Assembly: GCA_004557455.1 (NCBI GenBank)
Contig: SFDX01000020.1
Span: forward strand, 1 to 56,004
From: Akkermansia muciniphila
GTDB lineage: Bacteria > Verrucomicrobiota > Verrucomicrobiia > Verrucomicrobiales > Akkermansiaceae
DNA length: 56,004 nt
Direction: 5' to 3'
The position numbers and the translations under genes are program-made. Under the pieces are notes generated by a model. That model worked only from the letters and a program-made list of their open reading frames with translations. It was not told where the DNA came from and made no database searches. Each line of letters starts with the position of its first letter. Within the stretch, counting starts at the first letter, position 1. Shown piece by piece: positions 7,998 through 19,263 of this stretch.

Positions 7998-10900
7998 ATG
8001 ACAGAGAAGCAATTTGAGTCCCACATCGAGGCAGCGTTGACGTCCCCTGAGGGCGGGCTGACCAAGGGAGCGGACACCTACGACCGCGCCGCAGCACTGT
8101 ACAAACAGACCCTGCTGAGCTTTGTGCAGGAAACCCAGCCCAAGGCCTGGAAGAAGTACACGCGCCTGGTGACGCGCAACCCGGAGGAAGCCTTCATCAA
8201 GGCCTTCAACGAACGCTGCACCAAGGACGGCCTACTGCATGTGTTGCGGAACGGCTTTGATGCTGTGGGCGCGCGCTTCCGCGTGTGCTACTTTCGCCCC
8301 GAGAGCCATCTGAACGAAGAGCACGAGCGCCTGTACCGCGCCAACAGGGTAGATGTGTACCGCCAGTGGTACTACAGCGAAAAGTGCACGAACTCCGTGG
8401 ACATGGTGCTGGTGCTCAACGGCATCCCCGTGTTTGCGCTGGAGCTGAAGAACCAGCTGACCGGGCAGAACATCGACGACTCCCGCAGGCAGTGGAGGGT
8501 AGACCGCGATCCGAACGAGCGTTGCTTCGGCTTCAACTTCCGCATCCTGAGCTATTTCTGCGTGGACCTCTACGAGGCCTGCATGACCACGAAACTGGAA
8601 GGCAAGCAGACCTGCTTCCTGCCCTTCAACCAAGGCAGCGCGGGCGCAGGCAAGAACGGCGGCGCGGGCAACCCCGCCGCGGCGAACGGCGATTTTGCTG
8701 TCTCCTACATCTGGCGCGAGGTGTTCCGGCGTGACAGCCTGCTGGACATCCTGCACCGCTTCATGAACCTTGAGACCCGGGAGGAGAAGGTGCGCCGCAA
8801 GAACGGCAAGGAGGATAAAGTGGTGAAGAAGACGCTCATCTTCCCCCGTTACCACCAGCTGGATGTCGTCCGCAAGCTGGTGGCACACGTGAAGCAGCAC
8901 GGCAGCGGCCACAACTACCTGATCCAACACAGCGCGGGCAGCGGCAAATCCAACTCCATTGCCTGGGTGGCCCATCGACTCTCCACCCTCTTCGATGCGG
9001 AGAACCGGCCCATCTTCAGCAGCGTCATCGTGGTGACCGACCGCACCGTGCTGGATGCCCAGCTGCGCAACACCATCGCAGGGCACGACCACACCCGAGG
9101 CGTGATTGCCGCCATCGATGACGACAAGAACTCGCAGGACCTGAAGGATGCCATCAATGCCGGAGCCCGCATCATCATCACCACGCTGCAAAAGTTCCCC
9201 GTGATTTATCGCGAGGTGATTCACTATGAGGGGCGCCGCTACGGCATCATCATCGACGAGGCCCACTCCTCGCAGGGCGGCAGTGCTGCGGCCAAGATGA
9301 AAGCCGCGCTGGCAGATACCCGTGCCGCGCTGGAGCAATACGCCGAGGAGGAAGAGTTGGACGCCGAGGCCAACGACGCCGAGAACAGACTGGTGCAGGA
9401 AATCCTGAGCCAAGGCAGGCACGATAACCTCTCGTTCTTTGCCTTTACCGCCACGCCTAAGGACACCACCCTGCAGCAATTCTGCGAACAGGGCCCGGAC
9501 GGCAAGTGGCGCCCCTTCCACGTGTACAGCATGCGGCAGGCCATTGAGGAGGGATTTATTCTGGATGTGCTGCAGAACTACACCACCTACAAGACCTGCT
9601 GCAAGCTCATCCGCACCGCCGAGGAGAATGAGGAAATGGAGAGCAGCAAGGCGGCCCGGCTGATTCGCCGCTATGCCACCCTGCACCCGGAAAATATCCG
9701 TCAGAAGGCGGAAATCATCGTGGAGACCTTCCGGGAAACCACCCGCCGCAAAATCGGCGGCCGGGGCAAGATGATGGTGGTGGCGTCCTCCCGCTTGGCG
9801 GCGGTGCTGTACTTCCGCGCCGTGAAAGCCTATGCCGCCGAGCAGGGTTATGCCGACGTGAAGCCCCTGGTGGCCTTCTCCGGTTCGGTCGAGATGGGCG
9901 ACGAGGAGCTGACGGAAAGCAAGCTCAACCTGCGCGCAGACGGCACGCATATCTCCGAGGCCCAGACGAAGGAGGAGTTCCACAACAACTTCAACATTCT
10001 CATCGTGGCGGAGAAGTACCAGACCGGCTTTGATGAGAAGCTACTGCACACCATGATCGTGGATAAGAAGCTGCGCTCGGTCAAGTGTGTGCAGACCCTT
10101 TCGCGCCTGAACCGCACGACCTACGGCAAGGAGGATACCTATGTGCTCGACTTCATGAACGAGCGGGAGGACATTCAAGAGGCTTTTCAGCCCTTCTGTC
10201 AGGAGACGCTGCTGGAGGGCGACCTGAGCTACGACCTGATTTATCAGACCAAGCGCGACCTGCGGCAGTTCGATGTCTACCACGATGACGACGTGGAAAA
10301 GGTGGCGGCGGAATACACGCGCCACAGCGAGCAGCAGGAGGCGGCGTGTGCCGCAGCCATCACGAACCTGCTCAAACCGGTGATTGCCGACTACAATACC
10401 AAGCTGAGCGAGGATGCGCGCTATGAGTTCCGCCGCAAGCTGCGGGCCCTGTGCAAGTGGTATGCCCACATCGGGCAGATTATACGCCTGAATGACCCGG
10501 AGCTGCACAAGGAATACGTGTTTGCCCGCTACCTCAGCAAGGTGCTGCCCGCCAAGCCCGGCGAGATCGTGGACATCGAAGGCAAAATCGAGATGGAGTA
10601 CTACAAGCTGGAGGAAACCGGTAACGGTAGTATTCAGCTCGCCGGGGCGGACGGTGTTCTGGAGCCCGGAACCTCCACCGCAGGGGGTGGGTCTACGGAC
10701 AAAAAGGAACCGCTTGATGAGCTGCTGAGCCGCATCAACGAAGCCATGGGCGGCAACTTCACCGAGGCCAACAAAGTGGCAGCCCGCACCATTATGGCCG
10801 TGCTGAAGGAGAATACCTCGCTGGCGGCATCGGCTCGCAGCTCCAACATGAAGGTGTTCATGGATACCATTTTCAAGGATATTTTTGAAAATGCCGCCAT

Positions 10901-11066
10901 GGATTGCTACGTCAAGAGCATGGAAGGCTTCGAGGACCTGATGCAGGACGACTACAAGCGCAACCTACTCCGCGAGAAATTGGCCCACGAGCTCTATCGC
11001 CAATTCCGCAGCGAATACCGCGCCGAGGGGGAGTGGGTATCGGAGGCCGCCGAGAGGGAGAAATAA
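7998..11066 (+). CDS. hsdR: Type I RM restriction/translocase subunit
   Basis: The 1022-residue HsdR has an N-terminal PD-(D/E)xK nuclease, with D135 in SVDMVLV and E149-L-K151 in LELKNQ. An SF2 motor follows: Walker A SAGSGKS (K317), the DEAH box at D420-H423 (IIIDEAHSSQGG), and motif III FTATP. The second RecA lobe has YQTGFDEKLLHTMIVDK and SRLNR. The C-terminal third is a helical domain for docking on the methylase core. It cuts unmethylated DNA after translocation. It lies 66 bp after hsdS, probably in the same transcript, and has a higher GC content than the TRDs. Length and order are normal for the family. Confidence 0.93.
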   Translation: MTEKQFESHIEAALTSPEGGLTKGADTYDRAAALYKQTLLSFVQETQPKAWKKYTRLVTRNPEEAFIKAFNERCTKDGLLHVLRNGFDAVGARFRVCYFRPESHLNEEHERLYRANRVDVYRQWYYSEKCTNSVDMVLVLNGIPVFALELKNQLTGQNIDDSRRQWRVDRDPNERCFGFNFRILSYFCVDLYEACMTTKLEGKQTCFLPFNQGSAGAGKNGGAGNPAAANGDFAVSYIWREVFRRDSLLDILHRFMNLETREEKVRRKNGKEDKVVKKTLIFPRYHQLDVVRKLVAHVKQHGSGHNYLIQHSAGSGKSNSIAWVAHRLSTLFDAENRPIFSSVIVVTDRTVLDAQLRNTIAGHDHTRGVIAAIDDDKNSQDLKDAINAGARIIITTLQKFPVIYREVIHYEGRRYGIIIDEAHSSQGGSAAAKMKAALADTRAALEQYAEEEELDAEANDAENRLVQEILSQGRHDNLSFFAFTATPKDTTLQQFCEQGPDGKWRPFHVYSMRQAIEEGFILDVLQNYTTYKTCCKLIRTAEENEEMESSKAARLIRRYATLHPENIRQKAEIIVETFRETTRRKIGGRGKMMVVASSRLAAVLYFRAVKAYAAEQGYADVKPLVAFSGSVEMGDEELTESKLNLRADGTHISEAQTKEEFHNNFNILIVAEKYQTGFDEKLLHTMIVDKKLRSVKCVQTLSRLNRTTYGKEDTYVLDFMNEREDIQEAFQPFCQETLLEGDLSYDLIYQTKRDLRQFDVYHDDDVEKVAAEYTRHSEQQEAACAAAITNLLKPVIADYNTKLSEDARYEFRRKLRALCKWYAHIGQIIRLNDPELHKEYVFARYLSKVLPAKPGEIVDIEGKIEMEYYKLEETGNGSIQLAGADGVLEPGTSTAGGGSTDKKEPLDELLSRINEAMGGNFTEANKVAARTIMAVLKENTSLAASARSSNMKVFMDTIFKDIFENAAMDCYVKSMEGFEDLMQDDYKRNLLREKLAHELYRQFRSEYRAEGEWVSEAAEREK

Positions 11067-11197
11067 AGGGCACTCCGTCAGTTTTTCTTTCGCCGGTTCT
11101 TCCGTATCCCGTCCTTATCGTACACCGGTACGAAAACGGCGCCAAGGCTTTTTCCCGCAAGAGGGAGAGAAAAGCGGGGTGATGAAATGATAGGGTA

Positions 11198-11226
11198 TTG
11201 ACAACGGGGGCGAGTGGGGGTATATT
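11198..11226 (+). promoter_or_regulatory. ileS promoter, near-leaderless
   Basis: A perfect TTGACA (11198-11203), a 17-bp spacer and TATATT (11221-11226). The start codon at 11236 lies 9 bases after the -10 box, so transcription should begin within about 3 nt of the ATG. No Shine-Dalgarno can exist on such an mRNA. The 11067-11197 stretch before it shows no gene. Confidence 0.75.
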
Positions 11227-11235
11227 GACGCGCGT

Positions 11236-13959
<2,724 letters not shown>

Positions 13960-13983
13960 TCCCAACCCCAAGCGAGTACGACC

Positions 13984-14637
13984 ATGGGAGAGACAAATAC
14001 GAAGACACGCCTGAGCCTCGCGCTGTTGTTGACGGTGCTGCTGCTCTATGCGCTGGACCAAGCGACCAAGTGGAGCATCGTCTGCTGCTTCAATCCGCCG
14101 CAGTGGGGGCTGTTCTTAGATTCCGTTCCGGTGGTGGATGATTGCAGCTGGATCGGCTTTTCCATCGTGCGTGTGCACAATCAGGGAGTGGCTTTCGGCT
14201 TCGGCAACGGTACCGCCTGGGCGCCTTTCGTGTTCTTCGGTGTGCAGGTGCTGGCCCTAGTGCTGCTGGTGGTACTGCTGCGGCGCGGGTTCTTCAACAC
14301 CCGCCTGCTGCGCGCGGCTTGGGCCCTGATCATGACCGGCGTACTCGGCAATATGACGGACCGCCTCCTGCAGGGCTTTTTCCTGCCCGGGGCGGAGAAG
14401 CTGAGCTTTGTGCAGAACCTGACGAATGGGTATGTGGTGGACTTCCTGGACGTATGGTTCCCGTGGATTACCTCGGAAAACTGGCCCGGCGGTTACCACT
14501 GGCCCGCGTTCAATGTGGCGGATGCCTGCGTGTGCGTCTCGGCCCTGCTGTTCCTGATCGCCTCGTTCATGCCGGAGAAAAAGGCCCCGGCGGAGGCTCA
14601 ACCCGAGGAATCGGCTCAACCCAAGGAGGACGCATGA
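13984..14637 (+). CDS. lspA: Lipoprotein signal peptidase (signal peptidase II)
   Basis: An inner-membrane aspartyl protease that cleaves the signal peptide of prolipoproteins after lipid attachment. The 217 residues include four predicted membrane helices, the early LDQATKW motif, NQGVAFGFG, and the two catalytic Asps: D126 in GNMTDR and D180 in FNVADA. It is longer than the usual ~160 residues because of loops between helices and a charged C-terminal tail rich in Glu, Ala and Pro. It would serve the lipoproteins encoded at 16963-19125 and 34305-34961. The stop overlaps the next start (ATGA), so translation is probably coupled. Confidence 0.95.
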   Translation: MGETNTKTRLSLALLLTVLLLYALDQATKWSIVCCFNPPQWGLFLDSVPVVDDCSWIGFSIVRVHNQGVAFGFGNGTAWAPFVFFGVQVLALVLLVVLLRRGFFNTRLLRAAWALIMTGVLGNMTDRLLQGFFLPGAEKLSFVQNLTNGYVVDFLDVWFPWITSENWPGGYHWPAFNVADACVCVSALLFLIASFMPEKKAPAEAQPEESAQPKEDA

Positions 14638-15233
14638 GAAGGTGTCTGTCGGTCATGCTTGCGGCGGCCCTGCCTGCGTGGGCGGGCTTCCCGGAGCCTG
14701 TGCAGCAGATATCGCTGAGCTACGGGCAGCGTAGCGTGACGGTGGTATACCGCACGGATGGCTCGGCTGTCACCAAGGTGAAGCCCCTCTGTGATTGCAC
14801 GAAGACAACGGTTCGGGGCTCCGAGCTGACCGCCGTGGTGGATGTGAGCAACTTCGATGCCGATGTGGAGAAGCAGATCGAGGCTACCACGTCGGACGGC
14901 AAGGTGACGCGCCTCACCATGAAGTTCCGCGTGCCGCCGGTGGTGGTGTTCAGTGAGAATCCGATCACCTGGAAACTCGGAGGAGCGGCGGAGACGCGCC
15001 GCCTGCAGATCACCCTGCCCAAGGGCTCGCCCGTCACGGCGGTGGAACAGGCGGGGCTCACGGGGCATGACTTCGATTACCGCACGGAGAAGGTGAAGGA
15101 GGGGCGGGAGTATGCCGTGTACATCACGCCCAAGAGCACGGCCAAGAGCTGCATGAACCGCCTGGTGCTGCGGCTGCGCAGTGCGGATCCCCGCTATGTG
15201 CAGCGAGTCATTTACCTGCGCGTGAAAAAGTGA
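14634..15233 (+). CDS. Secreted DUF1573-like protein
   Basis: The 199-residue protein has an N-terminal signal peptide (MRRCLSVMLAAALPAWAG) and then a beta-rich body. The segment with CDCTKTTV followed by a run of beta strands up to LTMKFRVP resembles DUF1573 domains, whose function is unknown. A second beta domain follows (about 105-199). The start is the ATGA overlapping the lspA stop; a longer open frame upstream in this frame is the shadow of lspA. It is transcribed with ileS-lspA and the rhodanese gene 6 bp downstream, and is probably periplasmic. The family assignment is tentative. Confidence 0.75.
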   Translation: MRRCLSVMLAAALPAWAGFPEPVQQISLSYGQRSVTVVYRTDGSAVTKVKPLCDCTKTTVRGSELTAVVDVSNFDADVEKQIEATTSDGKVTRLTMKFRVPPVVVFSENPITWKLGGAAETRRLQITLPKGSPVTAVEQAGLTGHDFDYRTEKVKEGREYAVYITPKSTAKSCMNRLVLRLRSADPRYVQRVIYLRVKK

Positions 15234-15239
15234 TCTCCC

Positions 15240-15719
15240 ATGCGTGATACGTTTACACAGGTCATGAGGCTGGGCTTGGCCATTGTGGCCTTGGCGCTCG
15301 TGCTGTACTGGGTGGATTCCGCCTTCCTGCGCGATAAGCGTTTGCCCGCCTGCGTGCAGGAGAAACTGCCGCCGGACCGCGTGTGCTTGGATACCGTGTT
15401 CCTGCGCTGGGGCGGTAAGGTGGTATGGATCGATGCCCGCAGCGAGAGTGATTTCGAGCTGAGCCACCTGCTGCTGCAGGAGAAGCGCATGTTCCCCATC
15501 CGCAGCGGAGAATTCGATAAGCTGTTCGATGAGGCCCTGGACCGCCTTCAACAGGCCGTCGAGCTCGGCGAACCCGTGGTGGTGTTCTGCACCGGTGTCT
15601 GCACGGCTGCGCAGGAAATCGCTCGCCGCCTCAAGGAAAGCGACTTGGTCGAGGCCCCCATCTACGTCCTCGAGGGCGGCTGGGATGCCATCAAGCGTGA
15701 CGGCCGCCTCCGTTATTGA
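15240..15719 (+). CDS. Membrane-anchored rhodanese-like protein
   Basis: A 159-residue protein with one N-terminal membrane helix (about 8-27) followed by a rhodanese domain: VVWIDARSESDFELSHLL, then the active-site loop VVVFCTGVCTAA with C117 as the likely catalytic Cys and C121 within the loop, ending in the strand-turn IYVLEGGWDA. Such domains carry persulfide sulfur or act as phosphatase-like folds. The anchor suggests that the domain faces the periplasm. It is the last gene of the ileS operon. The substrate is unknown. Confidence 0.85.
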   Translation: MRDTFTQVMRLGLAIVALALVLYWVDSAFLRDKRLPACVQEKLPPDRVCLDTVFLRWGGKVVWIDARSESDFELSHLLLQEKRMFPIRSGEFDKLFDEALDRLQQAVELGEPVVVFCTGVCTAAQEIARRLKESDLVEAPIYVLEGGWDAIKRDGRLRY

Positions 15720-16016
15720 ACCGCCTCTGCCGTGCCGGTAGGTTCACAGCATCATGTGTCAAGGCATAAATGTGTATGTAGAAGAGGGTTTACCATACCT
15801 AGGCACGCGACACATTTTGAACCAAGCGTTCCGATTTTTTTCCAAATGGGATGGAGTGAATGCTCTTTATAAGGGGTCCCTGAGAAGTCGTAGAAATACG
15901 GTCTAATTCTAGGAAAGTACCTTTTTATTACAAGGTGGACGAATATCGAAGATGGGTCTATATTTTACAGACAAGATCCCATACCCCCCCCCCTGAAAAT
16001 TTGACGTCACTACATT
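15720..16016. other. Intergenic AT-rich stretch, no gene seen
   Basis: About 300 bp between the convergent rhodanese and AbiC-like genes. It is markedly AT-richer than the preceding operon, contains a run of nine C near 15986, and shows no convincing open frame, tRNA or strong terminator. It looks like the flank of acquired DNA carrying the next gene. Confidence 0.4.
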
Positions 16017-16865
16017 TCATTTAGAGGGTTTTGGTTGTTGTATATGTAAAAGTCCTTTTTTGTCTAACAGTTTTCGGATGGCTTGTTTTGAAAGTTTTTT
16101 ATTAGAACCAGCGTTTGGTTTTGCTAAACACGAAATTAGGAATTTGTATGTTGCAGACTTCCAATGCCCAAAGTAGTTTGCGATTTTAGGCTCACCTTGC
16201 ACAAGGCTGTAGTGTGCTTCCCATTCCTTTGGATGATAAACACTCATATATGCTGTTTGTAAAAACAACATACGACATTCAGTACTTGATAAGAAAAACC
16301 ACAACCTTTTTTTCCAATTTGTAAGAAATTCAGGATTCGTTGCGTTTAGTGTCCTCTCTTCATCAACTCGCAGACACCATGAATAAAAAGAGCGCCGCCA
16401 TCTAGCATATTCCGATAAAAGTGAACGAAGTGAATTAATCGGCTGCCATAATTTTTTTTCGAGGTCATCCCCATCAATTGAATCATCGCGATATAACCTA
16501 TTTATTTCTCTAACGAGTTCAAAAATATGATCAAGTTTAATATCGTGCTCTTTTGGAAGATATTTATCCATTCTGGACAAGTATGAGAACATTGATTCCT
16601 CTAGCGTCATTTTTGCTGTCTCAACGTTGGAAGCACGGATCTCCTCTCGAGTGGCTCGCAAATCTGCCGATTGTTGATGAATTGTTACGATGAGTCCGGC
16701 AAAAGCGCACCCTGCAAAAAAGGCATTCAATGCGCCAAAACAGTCACCAAATGTTCCCTTTTCAGGGACAAAAGAACACACAATCCATCCATATAGGCCT
16801 AAAAGAACGAGAACGATAAATATCCAAAAAACGAAAATTAGAGCGAAGCGTGGTTCTTTTTTCAT
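16017..16865 (-). CDS. AbiC-like putative phage abortive infection protein
   Basis: The 282-residue protein has two N-terminal membrane helices (about 8-30 and 40-62), with the segment FGDCFGALNAFFAGCAFAGLI, then a coiled QQSADLRATREEIRAS linker. This layout is characteristic of the putative AbiC-like phage abortive infection family. The rest is a helical cytoplasmic domain rich in Trp and Tyr. Family members are reported to arrest phage growth through host damage, but the mechanism is not established. The DNA is much AT-richer than its neighbours, which supports recent transfer. Its own promoter (16875-16903) ends 9 bp before the ATG. Confidence 0.75.
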   Translation of the reverse strand: MKKEPRFALIFVFWIFIVLVLLGLYGWIVCSFVPEKGTFGDCFGALNAFFAGCAFAGLIVTIHQQSADLRATREEIRASNVETAKMTLEESMFSYLSRMDKYLPKEHDIKLDHIFELVREINRLYRDDSIDGDDLEKKLWQPINSLRSLLSEYARWRRSFYSWCLRVDEERTLNATNPEFLTNWKKRLWFFLSSTECRMLFLQTAYMSVYHPKEWEAHYSLVQGEPKIANYFGHWKSATYKFLISCLAKPNAGSNKKLSKQAIRKLLDKKGLLHIQQPKPSK

Positions 16866-16874
16866 AACAGCCCT

Positions 16875-16903
16875 ATTATAGCAGACCCATACATTATCGT
16901 AAA
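16875..16903 (-). promoter_or_regulatory. Promoter of the AbiC-like gene
   Basis: On the minus strand: TTTACG (16898-16903), a 17-bp spacer and TATAAT (16875-16880), 9 bases before the ATG at 16865. The arrangement matches the other near-leaderless promoters of the window, although the gene itself looks foreign. Confidence 0.65.
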
Positions 16904-16962
16904 GGGTTAACTCAATAAGACACTAAGCGAGTGCACACCAGCACTCTATTCCTGAGACATCT

Positions 16963-17718
16963 TCAGTAGTCCGTGGGCTTGCCGTTGCGCTGTTGCAGGC
17001 CCTCCTGAATGCGCTGCGTCATTTCGCGGTACTGTTTGGTATTCTGACCCCGGCGGTCGGAGATGGGGAAGTACTCCCGGTAGTTCCACCTGTTATCGGA
17101 GCGCACGCGGACCCATTGCTCCATGGGCAGGGAATGCCCCTCAGGGAAGTAAGCCCCCAGCCACTGCGCGGTCTGCGGCTCGTCAACCCATTCATCCTCC
17201 GCCACCTCGCGGGGAGTGAGGACGAGCAGGTGGCCTTGGTAGCGCCAGGCATCCAGAACACGCACGCAGGGCCACTCAGCCCCCGCCGGGGCCAAGTAGA
17301 CGGCGTGGTGCTCATGCCGGTTCCCGGCGTCGCGCACGCAGCAGCCCAAGCGGAAGAAGGAGGTGGGGATGCGCCGCAGCTCGCGGAACAAATCCTCCTG
17401 CCATTGCCAACAGAGGCCCCGATCCCGCAGGCGGAAGGGGGAGTTGATGATGCGGTTGTTGAGCCAGCAGGGGAAGAGGGGGCGGTTGATGCGGGCAATG
17501 GCGGCAGAGCCCCGGTAAGCGGCATCCGCCAGCGTGTGCGCCTCCTGCCGGGCCTCCGGTGTAGCGGCTTGCTCCGCCGGCAACAGGCTTAGAAGCTGCT
17601 CCGCCAGATCGGCACTCTGTTGCAGGGCCTGCGGGGTTTGCAGCTCCTGCGCGGTGCGGATGTTGATGCAACCGGCAAAGGGGAGTGCGGCCAGAACGAG
17701 GAGAAGAAAGCGCGGCAT
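16963..17718 (-). CDS. Lipoprotein, paralogue of the next gene
   Basis: A 251-residue protein with a lipoprotein signal peptide: hydrophobic MPRFLLLVLAALPFAGC with Cys17 as lipidation site. The mature part shares the block RGLCWxxQxD, ELRRxP, FFRxGCCVRD, VLDAW and YFPEGH with the protein encoded at 17721-18479. The pair of adjacent Cys in GCCVRD and conserved Trp, His and Asp residues suggest a folded, possibly enzymatic domain, but I do not recognise the family. It is transcribed 2 bp after its paralogue, so they form an operon. Attachment to the outer membrane is likely. Confidence 0.75.
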   Translation of the reverse strand: MPRFLLLVLAALPFAGCINIRTAQELQTPQALQQSADLAEQLLSLLPAEQAATPEARQEAHTLADAAYRGSAAIARINRPLFPCWLNNRIINSPFRLRDRGLCWQWQEDLFRELRRIPTSFFRLGCCVRDAGNRHEHHAVYLAPAGAEWPCVRVLDAWRYQGHLLVLTPREVAEDEWVDEPQTAQWLGAYFPEGHSLPMEQWVRVRSDNRWNYREYFPISDRRGQNTKQYREMTQRIQEGLQQRNGKPTDY

Positions 17719-17720
17719 CG

Positions 17721-18479
17721 TTAATAATTGGTGGGGCTGTTCGGGTGCTCTTTTTCACCTCGGTTGATGTTACGCAACATGGCTCGGTAGATGGGGTAAC
17801 GGCGCACCTCCGGCGTGGCAGCCACCTCCACATCCATTCCCTGAGGGGAGCGGATGACAGCCCAGTGCTCGATGGGGGCCGTGTGCCCCTCCGGGTAATA
17901 CTCCTGCAGGTTGCAACAGATGGCGGGCAGATCCTCCCAGTCCGATTGATCCAACTCCCAACCGCGGGAGACCGTCAGGCGGCCGTTCCAGAGCCAGGCA
18001 TCCAACACCATAACCTTCGGCCACTCGTTATCAACGGGGGTTAGATATACGCAGTTGTGCTCCGTCAGGCAGGCATGGTCGCGCACACAGCAGCCGATGC
18101 GGAAGAAGTGCAGCGGGCGGCGGCGCAGCTCGCGATACATGTCATGCTGGTAGTGCCAGCAGAGGCCGCGGTTCTGCATGTGGATATTGATGAAAAAGTT
18201 GCCGGCCCAGCCGGGGAAAGAGGAGTCATTCACGCGAGAAATACCGGCCGCGGCCTTGTAAGCGGTGTCGGCCAGCCACCGGGCCTCCTGCTGCGCCGCA
18301 GAAAGGGCGCGCTGACTCTTCGGCAGCAGGGCCAGTAGCTCGGTGTACAGAGTGTCGCGCTTTTTCGTGACCGCCCGGGAAAAAGGGTACGCCGGGGAGG
18401 GCGGGGTGCAGCCACTGAAAAGAAGGCTGCCCGCCAAAATTGCGGCCATGACCGGGCCCACCGGAATGTTGCGTCGCAT
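17721..18479 (-). CDS. Lipoprotein, tandem paralogue
   Basis: The 252-residue protein starts at the ATG at 18479, chosen because MRRNIPVGPVMAAILAGSLL followed by FSGC forms a complete lipoprotein signal and because a promoter ends 10 bp upstream; a longer frame exists but lacks both. The mature part has NRGLCWHYQHD, RELRRRPLHFFRIGCCVRD, VMVLDAW and EYYPEGH, shared with the following gene. The function is unknown. Conservation of the same Cys-Cys, Trp and His positions in both copies points to a shared activity, with divergent N- and C-termini suggesting different partners. Confidence 0.75.
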   Translation of the reverse strand: MRRNIPVGPVMAAILAGSLLFSGCTPPSPAYPFSRAVTKKRDTLYTELLALLPKSQRALSAAQQEARWLADTAYKAAAGISRVNDSSFPGWAGNFFINIHMQNRGLCWHYQHDMYRELRRRPLHFFRIGCCVRDHACLTEHNCVYLTPVDNEWPKVMVLDAWLWNGRLTVSRGWELDQSDWEDLPAICCNLQEYYPEGHTAPIEHWAVIRSPQGMDVEVAATPEVRRYPIYRAMLRNINRGEKEHPNSPTNY

Positions 18480-18489
18480 GTTGCGGGGA

Positions 18490-18518
18490 AGTATACCACA
18501 AACCGACGCGGAAAGCAA
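18490..18518 (-). promoter_or_regulatory. Promoter of the lipoprotein pair
   Basis: On the minus strand: TTGCTT (18513-18518), a 17-bp spacer and TATACT (18490-18495), 10 bases before the ATG at 18479. It supports that start over the upstream in-frame ATGs. Confidence 0.6.
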
Positions 18519-18567
18519 GGCGTTTCCCCGCCGCTTGGTTTTCCGGGTCAAAAAAGCCGGAAAGACA

Positions 18568-19125
18568 CTACTCCACAATGGCATCCCCTTGCTGCGGGGT
18601 GGTGGGTTGGGCTGGAGCTGCGGGTATTTTGTCGGGGGAGGGGGAGATGTGCAGACCGTCATCGGCCAGGGTGAGGCAGAGGGAGGCCGTGCCGCTCGGG
18701 TAGTCCGATGCCCGGTAGGGGAAGCAGAGCATCCGCGCATCCCGGTGCGTCTGGTTCCGCAGGATAGGCTGGCTGGCCACGGCGATCAGGGTGTCCGCGC
18801 CGCTCTTCGGCCAGAGGGTCAGGTGCGGGTCCTTGCGGTAGATGAGGGCGGGCTTGCCGGGGGCGGGGTAAAGCACGCTCACCTCGGTGGGGCGGGTCTC
18901 CAGACCCAGGGTGCTGAAGTACTCATCCACCGGGGTGGCCATGGCGGCGGTCTTCTCCTCCGGTCCGCAAACGCCGAAGATGTCCACCCGGGCAGGGGGC
19001 AGCACCCGACCGGCGATGGGGGTGCGCGCGTCCTGTACGGTGATGGGGAGCGCGCTGCTGCGGAACAAGGCACAGGAGCTCAACAGCAGGGGCAAGGGGG
19101 CCAAAGCAAGGAAACGGCGCTTCAT
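18568..19125 (-). CDS. Lipoprotein of unknown function
   Basis: A 185-residue protein with the lipoprotein signal MKRRFLALAPLPLLLSSC, Cys18 being the lipidation site. The mature region is beta-rich (VDIFGVCGPEE, LHLTLWPKS-like strands) with a Pro- and Thr-rich C-terminal tail (PAAPAQPTTPQQ). No family is recognised; the overall size and signal resemble type VI secretion TssJ lipoproteins only superficially, and no other T6SS gene is near. It has its own promoter and stands apart from the lipoprotein pair downstream by about 90 bp. Confidence 0.7.
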   Translation of the reverse strand: MKRRFLALAPLPLLLSSCALFRSSALPITVQDARTPIAGRVLPPARVDIFGVCGPEEKTAAMATPVDEYFSTLGLETRPTEVSVLYPAPGKPALIYRKDPHLTLWPKSGADTLIAVASQPILRNQTHRDARMLCFPYRASDYPSGTASLCLTLADDGLHISPSPDKIPAAPAQPTTPQQGDAIVE

Positions 19126-19134
19126 ACGCTCGCC

Positions 19135-19163
19135 ATTCTAGCACCTATTCCCCGCCGGGTCAA
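19135..19163 (-). promoter_or_regulatory. Promoter of the 185-residue lipoprotein gene
   Basis: On the minus strand: TTGACC (19158-19163), a 17-bp spacer ending in TGC, and TAGAAT (19135-19140), 9 bases before the ATG. The extended box TGCTAGAATGG is nearly identical to that of trxB and rph. Confidence 0.7.
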
Positions 19164-19229
19164 GGCCGTTTCATGCGCCGTCGGCCGCCCGTTTCCCAAA
19201 AAAAATTGCAGAGAAGTCAGAAATTATGC

Positions 19230-19258
19230 TTGCAAAAACGGCCGGGGCATTATATCCT
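19230..19258 (+). promoter_or_regulatory. Probable guaB promoter
   Basis: TTGCAA at 19230-19235, a 17-bp spacer and TATCCT at 19253-19258; an overlapping TATATC at 19251 would give a 15-bp spacer. Either places the start of transcription at or beside the ATG at 19264. The -10 box is weaker than others in the window. Confidence 0.5.
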
Positions 19259-19263
19259 CCGCT

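Noticed and set aside
11069..11086. The 18-mer GGCACTCCGTCAGTTTTT after the first hsdR is identical at 55910-55927
   Set aside because: The match stops sharply on both sides and one copy lies inside a coding frame; without evidence of recombination it is most likely chance, though an attachment-site origin cannot be fully excluded.
18343..19263. N-terminal extension of the guaB frame by about 300 codons
   Set aside because: The extension is the shadow of two minus-strand lipoprotein genes; the family N-terminus and the promoter place the start at 19264.
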